Below are positions 18,345-26,500 of a stretch of DNA of 64,000 nt, one piece after another (position 1 is the stretch's first letter; the number at the start of each line of letters is the position of its first letter). The translations under genes were made by a program, and so were the position numbers. The notes under the pieces were generated by a model. It saw only the letters and a program-made list of their open reading frames with translations, made no database searches and was not told the DNA's origin. The DNA comes from Flavobacteriales bacterium (GTDB lineage: Bacteria; Bacteroidota; Bacteroidia; Flavobacteriales_D; UBA2798), in the NCBI GenBank assembly GCA_019694795.1, contig JAIBBF010000007.1, forward strand, positions 1 through 64,000. The letters are read 5' to 3'.

Positions 18345-18370
18345 AAAAGGCTTCCGTTAGGAAGCCTTTT
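18345..18370. terminator. Bidirectional rho-independent terminator
   Basis: An inverted repeat with arms AAAAGGCTTCC and GGAAGCCTTTT around a 4-base loop, preceded by A residues and ending in T residues. It can serve the phosphatase gene on the plus strand and the small gene ending at 18388 on the minus strand. Confidence 0.9.
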
Positions 18371-18387
18371 CATTACAAACAATATGA

Positions 18388-18705
18388 TTATACATCGCGG
18401 GTTTTGATGATAACTTTACATCCACCACCTGGAGTTCCACCACCTCGCTTATTCATGGTGAAGATTAAATCGCGTATGATGGCAATTTCATCTGTAGTAG
18501 GGGTTCCGTCTACAGCCAGGTTGGTAATCATTCTAGCTTTGGTAGCCGTTCCTGTTTCATCGGTTTCATACGATACGCCATCATTGTTGCTGATGTTATC
18601 TTTTAATACGTCGCCCTTGTAGGCCACTTCTTTGGCACCGGGTGATGGCAGAATGGTAGCTTGTGTACGATCTGCAGAAATTCCATAAATAATACCTGTG
18701 TTCAT
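18388..18705 (-). CDS. Small protein of unknown function, possibly OB-fold/cold-shock-like
   Basis: A 105-residue soluble protein with no signal peptide and no recognised family. The N-terminal 65 residues (MNTGIIYGISADRTQATIL, then a GDV and a DGVSYETDETGTATKA segment) loosely follow the spacing of a cold-shock or S1-type OB fold, but the RNA-binding KGFGF and VFVH motifs are absent. The end is glycine-rich (GGGTPGGGC) with a single Cys, followed by KVIIKTRDV. It lies on the opposite strand between two phosphatase genes, with a terminator after it and a near-consensus promoter (TAGTATTG, 18730-18737) 25 bases before its start. Function unknown. Confidence 0.75.
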   Translation of the reverse strand: MNTGIIYGISADRTQATILPSPGAKEVAYKGDVLKDNISNNDGVSYETDETGTATKARMITNLAVDGTPTTDEIAIIRDLIFTMNKRGGGTPGGGCKVIIKTRDV

Positions 18706-18763
18706 GATGTGTTTTTTTTAGGTTCTCTACAATACTAAAAAAAGAAAACTATATTTACTAGCG

Positions 18764-20731
18764 ATGAGGGTACTGAAATTACATCTGTTTTTGACCTTTT
18801 TTGGGCTGATTCTTACATTTTCGGGTAAGGCGGAGAATGCGAAACTTGACTCACTTAGCCTTGAACTTGAGCGTGCTAGGTCGGTTGAAGCTAAACTTAA
18901 TATTCTATATGCGATTTCAGTAAATTATAATTTCATTAATCCGGATTCGGCAGTTCTCATCAGTTCTAAAGGAATTGAACTATCCGAGCAAAATCATCAA
19001 ATTTTATTAGAAGCTAAATTTAAATCTTCACTGGCCGATGCGCATCGGATTAAAGGTAATTATCAAGTAGCAATCAATTTATTATTAGAGGCCATTAACA
19101 TTTTTGATGCTAATAATGATGAATTAGGGATGGGAGATTGCTACAATAAAATTGGAGCGGTATATATTGAATTAAATCAGTTTGAAACAGCAATTGACTA
19201 TTTTTTAAAATCATTAGTAAAATTTGAACACCAAAAAAACTTAAAAGGAATTTCGAATTGTCTAAACAATCTTGGTGCTAGCTATTTTTACCTTGAAGAA
19301 TATGAGAAAGCAATTGATTTTTTTAAGAGGTCACTTTCAGTTGAAGAGCAAAATAATAGTAAACAAGGTGTTTGTGAAGGATTAATGAATATTGGTGCTG
19401 TATATCACGGATTAAATAACTATGAATTAGCAGAAAAATATTTTATTGATGCGCAAATAATTGCAAAGGAAATTAATGACAAATCTTTAGAAAGTAATCT
19501 ACTAAATAACATCTCACAAATTCAACTTGATATTAAAGATTATCATGCGGCTATTGAAAACTTAAAAAGGGCAGTTGCACTTGCTTTAGAATCGGGAAAT
19601 TCGGATGATTTAGATACCTACTTAGTTAATTTAAGCGCAGCCTATGCGAGGGCGGGCGACTACCTTTCTGCATACCATACTTCACAGGATTTAATTGTTC
19701 ACCGCGATAGTATCTTAAGTGTAGAAAACCAACGATCCATTGCGGAAATGACCACCAAATACAAGGCGGATCAAAAGGAAAAAGAAAATCAGATTTTACG
19801 TCAGAATGCGGTGATTTCCGATTTGGAAATTGAAAATCAGCGTTGGTGGATGTATGGAATTTCATCAGCACTTTTTGTAATGGTGGTTATCGGATTTTTA
19901 ATCTTCTGGGCTTATCGTCAGAAACAAAAAGCCAATGTGATTTTAAAAGAACAACGGGATACCATTGCCATGCAAAAAAAGGATCTGACAGATTCTATTC
20001 AGTATGCCCGTCATTTACAAGATGCCATATTACCGGAAGATGATTTTCTAAAAGGCGTTTTTGCGGAATCATTTATTTATTATCAGCCAAAAGATATTGT
20101 GTCGGGCGATTTTTATTGGTTTCACGAAAGTGAAGAATATATTTTTCTTTCCGTTGCAGATTGTACCGGACATGGCGTTCCGGGGGCAATGGTAAGTATG
20201 GTTTGTCACAATGCTATTCAGCGGACCGTAACCGAATTCAATATTATTGAAACAGGAAAAATTCTCGATCATGTTTCAGAGTTAATTGAAAAAACCTTTT
20301 CAGGAAATAATCACTCGGTGCATGATGGAATGGATATTTCATTGTTGAGGATTACAAAAAAAGACCTCTCCATTCAATGGTCAGGAGCCAATAATCCATT
20401 ATGGATATTAAGGAAAGATGCAGAAGAAATGGATGTAATTCGTCCAAACCCTCAGCCCATCGGTTCATTTTTCGAGCGCAGTTTATTTACCACCAATCAC
20501 GACCAATTACAACGAGGCGATACCTGTTATCTATTCTCCGATGGTTATGTTGATCAGTTTGGTGGTCCCACAGGTAAAAAATTTAAAACTGGTAACCTGA
20601 AAAAACTGTTTTGTGCCTTATCAAAAACAACACTTCAACACCAACAGGAAATTCTCATCAATACACATATTCAATGGAAAGGTGAGATGGAACAGGTGGA
20701 TGATATTTGCGTTTTAGGAGTTCGGATTTAA
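18764..20731 (+). CDS. TPR sensor with SpoIIE-type serine phosphatase output
   Basis: A 655-residue membrane protein with a signal-like N-terminus (KLHLFLTFFGLILTFSGKA), about six TPR repeats over residues 35-320 (for example YEKAIDFFKRSLSVEE), a coiled coil, a membrane segment near 361-384 (ALFVMVVIGFLIFWAY), and a SpoIIE/PP2C domain from about 408. That domain has DSIQYARHLQDAILP, GDFYWF, SVADCTGHGVPGA, DGMDIS and FSDGYVDQFGG, closely matching the phosphatase half of the gene at 15152. The TPR part is visibly more AT-rich than the phosphatase part, so the two halves may differ in origin. The 3' end overlaps the convergent ferritin-like gene by 18 bases. Confidence 0.92.
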   Translation: MRVLKLHLFLTFFGLILTFSGKAENAKLDSLSLELERARSVEAKLNILYAISVNYNFINPDSAVLISSKGIELSEQNHQILLEAKFKSSLADAHRIKGNYQVAINLLLEAINIFDANNDELGMGDCYNKIGAVYIELNQFETAIDYFLKSLVKFEHQKNLKGISNCLNNLGASYFYLEEYEKAIDFFKRSLSVEEQNNSKQGVCEGLMNIGAVYHGLNNYELAEKYFIDAQIIAKEINDKSLESNLLNNISQIQLDIKDYHAAIENLKRAVALALESGNSDDLDTYLVNLSAAYARAGDYLSAYHTSQDLIVHRDSILSVENQRSIAEMTTKYKADQKEKENQILRQNAVISDLEIENQRWWMYGISSALFVMVVIGFLIFWAYRQKQKANVILKEQRDTIAMQKKDLTDSIQYARHLQDAILPEDDFLKGVFAESFIYYQPKDIVSGDFYWFHESEEYIFLSVADCTGHGVPGAMVSMVCHNAIQRTVTEFNIIETGKILDHVSELIEKTFSGNNHSVHDGMDISLLRITKKDLSIQWSGANNPLWILRKDAEEMDVIRPNPQPIGSFFERSLFTTNHDQLQRGDTCYLFSDGYVDQFGGPTGKKFKTGNLKKLFCALSKTTLQHQQEILINTHIQWKGEMEQVDDICVLGVRI

Positions 20732-21457
20732 TAAAAACAGCGCTTGTTTATTGCTGTAATTTTTCATTTTTCTAAACGTTCTGTTCCGAACGGCATTGAC
20801 AGATTTTACAAATTGGAAAAATGATATTCCTGCTGTTTTAAATATTTTACGGTGATCCTTCCAAACCATTAGAATAGCACCTTGGGTAAGTACCCAATGA
20901 TGAAATAAAATCCAGGCCCTCCGGAAGGAATTTCGTTTCTCATAAAAATGAGACAAGGTATAGGCCTGAAATTCCAAATGGTATTCCTCATCCGAAAGAA
21001 TCTGAATACAAATATCATTCAGCGTTTCAGATTTTGTACAATGTCTCAATGCATCGTAATACACAGCGGCCACCATTTCGGCTGTGACCAATATGTAAAC
21101 CGAATGTTCGATGGTCCCCCAGGAACGTATTTTTCGGAATACCGAATCGCTGAAATTTTTTCGGTTGGGAGGAATACCGTTTTCTTTCATAAAAACAGCG
21201 AGAATTTTCGCATGGTTTTGTTCTTCCCGTATAAAGGAGTGGATGGTTTTTAAATAGGATGCATCTCCCCATTCTTTTGCGGCGTGAATTAGATTTCTTC
21301 CTTCCGAATTTTCTCCCCGCTGAAAGATGGCAATGGATTTTCCAATGATGGATTTTTCTTTGGGACTAATCCAACTTGAGGAATCAAAAAGAATGTGATC
21401 GAAATGACCTTTGTTCGATTCGAAATGATTGTACCAGTGATCAAATTTTCCGTTCAT
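20714..21457 (-). CDS. Ferritin-like (putative diiron) protein
   Basis: A 247-residue, mostly helical soluble protein. Carboxylate and histidine motifs spaced as in four-helix diiron proteins are seen: FQRGENSEGRNL, IREEQNHAKIL (E-E-x-x-H), VTAEMVAAVYYDAL and LSDEEYHLEFQA (E-E-x-H). The ligand set fits the ferritin-like superfamily, near acyl-ACP desaturase or rubrerythrin-type proteins, but the reaction cannot be named. A basic C-terminal tail (VRNRTFRKMKNY) follows. Its 3' end overlaps the phosphatase gene on the other strand by 18 bases, and 54 bases separate its start from the map stop. No exact promoter was found. Confidence 0.7.
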   Translation of the reverse strand: MNGKFDHWYNHFESNKGHFDHILFDSSSWISPKEKSIIGKSIAIFQRGENSEGRNLIHAAKEWGDASYLKTIHSFIREEQNHAKILAVFMKENGIPPNRKNFSDSVFRKIRSWGTIEHSVYILVTAEMVAAVYYDALRHCTKSETLNDICIQILSDEEYHLEFQAYTLSHFYEKRNSFRRAWILFHHWVLTQGAILMVWKDHRKIFKTAGISFFQFVKSVNAVRNRTFRKMKNYSNKQALFLLNPNS

Positions 21458-21511
21458 GTTTTTGCTTTGGAGGCAAACGGAAAATTGAAGCGAAGAATTA
21501 CTTCATTAACA

Positions 21512-22333
21512 TTATTTGTGAATCGCCAGGGCAGAGGATGGTTTCCACATTCCTCGTTTTTCGAGCGCTGCTTCTACAAAATCGAAGGTGGAAAGAATAT
21601 CTGCATTTCCATTTACAACAGCTACATCATGTTCGAAATGCGCTGAGGGTTTATTGTCGGCAGTGGTAATGGTCCAACCATCCGAAGATTGACGGATATT
21701 CCGGGTACCCATGTTGATCATCGGTTCAATGGCAATTACCAGTCCTTCCTGCATTTTCGGTCCATATCCTTTTCGGCCATAATTTGGCACCTGAGGCTCC
21801 TCGTGGAGGTCCTTACCCAAACCGTGACCAACAAGCTCTCTCACCACTCCGTAACCGTGTTTTTCGGCGTGGATTTGAATGGCATTAGATAGGTCTCCAA
21901 TTCGGTTACCTGCTTTAACTTTAGATATTCCGATGTACAGGCAATCATAAGTGACCTGCAAAAGTTTTTTGGCATCTTCATTAATTTCTCCAATGGCAAA
22001 CGTAAAGGCATGGTCGCCATGAAAGCCATTGAGTTTGGCCCCGCAATCCACGGAAACAATATCTCCTTCTTTAAACGGATTCTTGGTTGGAATTCCGTGA
22101 ACAACAGTCTGATTAATGGAAACACATAAGGTGTTCGGATAACCATGATAGCCTAAAAATGTAGGTGTACCACCGTTATCGCGAATGTATTCTTCGGCAA
22201 TTTTATCGATTTGAAGCGCAGTAACACCCGGACCAATCATTTCTGCAATAGCACCAAGGGTTCTGGAAACCAATTGGGCACTGTTTCGCATCAGTTCAAT
22301 TTCTTCGGGAGTTTTATAGAGGATTGAAGCCAT
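21512..22333 (-). CDS. map: Methionine aminopeptidase, type I
   Basis: A 273-residue enzyme from the ATG at 22333; an upstream TTG at 22360 is rejected because a promoter-like CATTTTTG lies between the two. It removes the N-terminal Met of new proteins. All five metal ligands are present: D96 (SVDCGAK), D107 (GDHAFTF), H170 (VGHGLG), E203 (AIEPMI) and E234 (FEHDVAV); H79 (VVHGIP) is the substrate-contacting His. The C-terminal 20 residues (EKRGMWKPSSALAIHK) extend a little beyond the usual fold. It is divergent from bshA, with about 105 bases between the starts. Confidence 0.97.
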   Translation of the reverse strand: MASILYKTPEEIELMRNSAQLVSRTLGAIAEMIGPGVTALQIDKIAEEYIRDNGGTPTFLGYHGYPNTLCVSINQTVVHGIPTKNPFKEGDIVSVDCGAKLNGFHGDHAFTFAIGEINEDAKKLLQVTYDCLYIGISKVKAGNRIGDLSNAIQIHAEKHGYGVVRELVGHGLGKDLHEEPQVPNYGRKGYGPKMQEGLVIAIEPMINMGTRNIRQSSDGWTITTADNKPSAHFEHDVAVVNGNADILSTFDFVEAALEKRGMWKPSSALAIHK

Positions 22334-22337
22334 AATG

Positions 22338-22345
22338 CAAAAATG
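22338..22345 (-). promoter_or_regulatory. -7 promoter-like element (CATTTTTG) directly before map
   Basis: One mismatch to TAnnTTTG and exactly 4 bases (CATT) before the map ATG. This matches the arrangement before several other genes here and suggests a leaderless or nearly leaderless mRNA. Confidence 0.4.
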
Positions 22346-22438
22346 CCAATAATTCGGCAAAAGGAAAAATAATCAATTTTAAAATTAAAGGAACTTTCAA
22401 TCGTCTTATTTGTTACTTTGAAATCAAATTCACCAGCA

Positions 22439-23563
22439 ATGAAGATTGGAATAGTGTGTTATCCCACGTTTGGAGGGTCCGGAGTAGTGGCAACGGAGTT
22501 AGGAATAGCACTTGCAAATAAAGGACATCAGGTTCATTTTATATCCTACGATCAACCGGTTCGACTCAACGGTGCCCAGAAAAATATTTTTTATCACGAG
22601 GTTCGGGTTTCCGATTATCCCTTATTCGATTATCAGCCCTACGAACTCGTTTTAACCAGTAAGTTGGTTGACGTGGTGAAATATGAAAAGCTCGATTTAT
22701 TGCATGTTCATTACGCCATACCTCACGCCAGTGCAGCTTATATGGCCAAACAAATTCTTAAAAAAGAAGGAATCGATATTCCATATATCACCACCCTGCA
22801 TGGAACGGATATCACCTTATTGGGTAAAGATGAATCCTTTGAACCAGTAATTACATTTGCCATCAATGAAAGTGATGCAGTTACTGCGGTTTCCGAAAGT
22901 TTAAAACAGGACACGGTAAAATTTTTCCACGTAAAACGTGACATCAAAGTGATTCCCAATTTTATTTGTCCGGACGAATATGAAGTTCCCCGTAACGAAG
23001 GATTGCGAAAAATTTATGCACCGAATGGTGAATTTATTCTTACACATATTTCTAATTTTCGTCCCGTTAAGCGAGTAGGGGATGTGATGAAAGTGTTTGA
23101 GCAAGTGAGAAAGGAAATTCCGTCGAAATTATTATTGGTTGGAGATGGACCTGAACGTCACGCCCTGGAGAAAATGTGTCGCGATTCTCATTTATGCGGT
23201 GATGTGATTTTTGTTGGAAAGGTGAAACAGACCATCGATTTATTGCGGTTGTCCGATTTGTTTTTGCTCACTTCAGAAACAGAAAGTTTTGGTCTTGCCG
23301 CATTGGAAGCACTTGCAGCAGGCGTGCCGGTTATCAGTAGTAATACAGGAGGTATTCCGGAAGTTAACGTTCAAAATTATTCCGGATTTTTAAGTGATGT
23401 GGGTAACGTGGAAGAGATGGCTAAAAATGCCATTTCCATTCTCAAGAATCCAGAAAAATTTGAACAGTTTAAATCGAATGCTTTAGAGGTTGCCTCTCGT
23501 TTTAATATTGAGAAAGTGCTGCCTTTATATGAGGATTTATATCACTCGGTGATTCGGAAATAA
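22439..23563 (+). CDS. bshA: N-acetyl-alpha-D-glucosaminyl L-malate synthase BshA (GT4)
   Basis: A 374-residue glycosyltransferase from the ATG at 22439; a TTG at 22418 is less likely. The N-terminus MKIGIVCYPTFGGSGVVATE and the TLHGTDITLLGKD and SETESFGLAALEALAAG segments are characteristic of BshA, which joins UDP-GlcNAc and L-malate as the first step of bacillithiol synthesis. The retaining GT4 donor site (E-x7-E) is the ESFGLAALE region. bshB and bshC are not in the window. Its TAA at 23561-23563 abuts the stop of the giant repeat gene on the other strand with no intervening base. Confidence 0.95.
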   Translation: MKIGIVCYPTFGGSGVVATELGIALANKGHQVHFISYDQPVRLNGAQKNIFYHEVRVSDYPLFDYQPYELVLTSKLVDVVKYEKLDLLHVHYAIPHASAAYMAKQILKKEGIDIPYITTLHGTDITLLGKDESFEPVITFAINESDAVTAVSESLKQDTVKFFHVKRDIKVIPNFICPDEYEVPRNEGLRKIYAPNGEFILTHISNFRPVKRVGDVMKVFEQVRKEIPSKLLLVGDGPERHALEKMCRDSHLCGDVIFVGKVKQTIDLLRLSDLFLLTSETESFGLAALEALAAGVPVISSNTGGIPEVNVQNYSGFLSDVGNVEEMAKNAISILKNPEKFEQFKSNALEVASRFNIEKVLPLYEDLYHSVIRK

Positions 23564-26500
23564 TTATTCTTTCGGAACGGCGGTTTCAACGCTGAATTGA
23601 GTTTCAGAAATGGGTTTTCCATCCTTAAAGTAGGAGTTACCGGTTCGGTTGGTAATCATCAAATATTCGTGAAGATTTTCACCATCGCGCACCATGCGTT
23701 GAATGGTAATTTCAAGCGGACGACCCTGTCCGTCGTTTTTCTGGAACGATTTTTCACTTACTAAACGGGCAGTATTGCCACTGAACGGATCGTTGGTTTG
23801 GTACTTGGTATTCTCCAGTTTTTCCTGGTTATTATCGCGCACCAAATCACCGTGTGATGAAATTTCTTCTTCCTTCAGATTTCTGAAATCCTTTTCTTCC
23901 TGAAGTTTTTTATTGTTTTCACCGGCATTCTGCCCCATATCCGCATAATGATTTTCGCGTTGAATGAGTTCTTCGGTGAGTTGATCTTTGGTTCCCTGAC
24001 GTTTTTCAGTGGCGTTACCTTCGAGTGTACTTTCCGTGTTGTAACGATCTTCTTTTACCTGTGCAATGTTTTGTTCTTTTTCCTGACGGATAATGTCTTC
24101 TTGCGCTAATTGATCGGTTAGCGTATAATTATCCTGCGTCAGTTTTTCACTGGTACCTAGGCGTTTTTCAGTAGCATTACCTTCCAGTGTTCCTTCCATT
24201 TCATAGCGTTGTTCTTTGAAGTCGGAAAGGTTCATGTGTTTTTCCTGGCGAATAATATCTTCCTGCGCTAATTGATCGGTTAATGTATAATTATCCTGTG
24301 TCAGTTTTTCGCTGGTGCTGTAACGTTTTTCAGTGGCACTTCCTTCGAGTGTACTTTCCTGATTGTAGCGGTCTTCTTTAAACTGAGAGATGTTTTGTTC
24401 TTTCTCTTGACGAATAATATCTTCTTGCGCCAATTGATCAGTGAGTGTATAATTATCCTGCGTCAGTTTTTCGCTGGTGCCTAATCGTTTTTCAGTAGCT
24501 GTCCCTTCAAGGGTGCTTTCCTGGTTGTAACGATCTTCTTTAAACTGTGAAATGTTTTGTTCTTTCTCTTGGCGAATAATATCTTCCTGCGCTAATTGAT
24601 CAGTGAGGGTGTAATTATCCTGTGTCAGTTTTTCGCTGTTATCTAATCTCTTTTCCGTTGCATTTCCTTCGAGTGTACCTTCCATTTCATAGCGTTGTTC
24701 TTTGAAATCGGAAAGATTCATATGTTTTTCCTGACGAATAATATCTTCCTGTGCAAGTTGATCGGTTAAACGATAATTATCTTGCGTTAACTGTTCGCTG
24801 GAGCTGTAACGTTTTTCAGTAGCATTTCCTTCGAGTGTAGTTTCGGTCGTGTAAATGTCCTCTTTTTGATCTCCGATATCGCGGACATTTTGGCGACGAA
24901 TCATGTCGGTTCCAACTTCACTGTACACGTAGTCGGTTTTCATTTGTTCGTAAACACGACTATTCTCCAGCAATACCTCATTACGAGATCCGCTCAATTC
25001 TGAATTCGCCACTTCGCGTTGTTCTTTCAAATTGGCATAACCACTTACATTATCGGCACGTTTTTTCTCACCTTCTTCACTATAGGTTTCAAAACTTTCT
25101 TCGACAACAGTAAAGTTCTGGTCGTTTTCAATTCTTCGTTCGTCCTGCTTGTTTGTGGCAATCCTGTTTTGCTCATCAACCGCCAGCTTTTCATCTTCCG
25201 AGCTCGACCAACGGGCTTCATCCAGCTCCGATTTGGTTTTTGCCATTAAAGCCTGCGCTTCTTTTATATCAATATCAACAGGATTTCCATAATACGATTC
25301 TTTAAGAACCGGTGCATTGTTGCCTTGGTTTTGTACTTTTTGCTGATTGAATCCCTGGTTATTGGAGTTATTACTGTTACCTCCTAATAGCGCATCAATT
25401 TCTTTGATTCGTTTTTTAGGGTATTCGATGGTAGGTTGAAGATCGGATGCTTTAACATATAAATCGCGGGCTTCCGTGTAGTTTTTGGTATTAAAGTTCT
25501 TGTTGGCTTCTGCTATTATCTTGTTGTAATCTGAAGCACCCTGTTGAGCATTTTCTTTGGACTTAATTTTCTCCAGCTGATCCTTTGGATATTGTTCATT
25601 CGGCTTAAAGGTTAAAGCCCGTTTGTATAAATCTTTGGCGTCGGACCACTTACTGTTATTAAAATTCTCATCTGCTGCAGCAATAATGGCCTTATACTGA
25701 TTTTCGAAAAATGCTTTTTTGTTTTCTAACTCCTCACGCGATTTCTCAAGCATTTTGGTCGCGTCTTTATCACCGGGAATAGCTTCAAGTGCTTTTTCAA
25801 AGTGAACGATGGCTTTATCAAATGCACCGGCATTAAATTCGTTCATTCCTTTGTTGTACTCAATCTGATATTTTTCTTTAGCACTTGCTTTGGCCGCTAA
25901 TTCATCTTTGAGTCGTTTTGCTTCTTCAATTTTATCCTTAGGATATTGTTCACTTGGATAAATACCTAAAGCTTCATTGTAGGATGCAATGGATTTGTCA
26001 AAATCATTCTTGCCTAATTCTCCATCTGCGCGTTTAACAATGGCATCGTATTTTTTCCTTTTTTCTTCTTCGGCGAGCTTATCATTCAATTTCTTGTTGA
26101 TTTCCTCAATCCGGTTTTTTGGATGCTGATCGGTAGCATTTAATTTAATGGCACGTTCATAATACATTTTTGCATCCGCATAATTTCCGGCATCAAAATC
26201 TTTATCAGCCTGCGCAATAATAAGATCGTATTGTTTCTTGATTTCACCTTGTGAGATTTCTTTTAGGCGAATATTGGCTTTGTCGATCATCTCCTGCGGA
26301 TAGGTTTCGTCAGGTTTGATTTTCATTGCCTCAGCATAAATCTTTTTCGACTCTTCGTATTGCTCACTATTAAAGGCACGATCGGCTTCTTCAACCTTGG
26401 CCTGGTATTTTCTTTTTTGCTCTTCTAACTTGGCATTATTGGCAGCATTAGCAGCTTCCTCCGCTTTTTTCTGATTGGCTTTAGCAATCTGATCATCCGG

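Noticed and set aside
23981-24790. CRISPR array
   Set aside because: Regular repeats, but 162 bp long, in frame, with no spacers and encoding protein.
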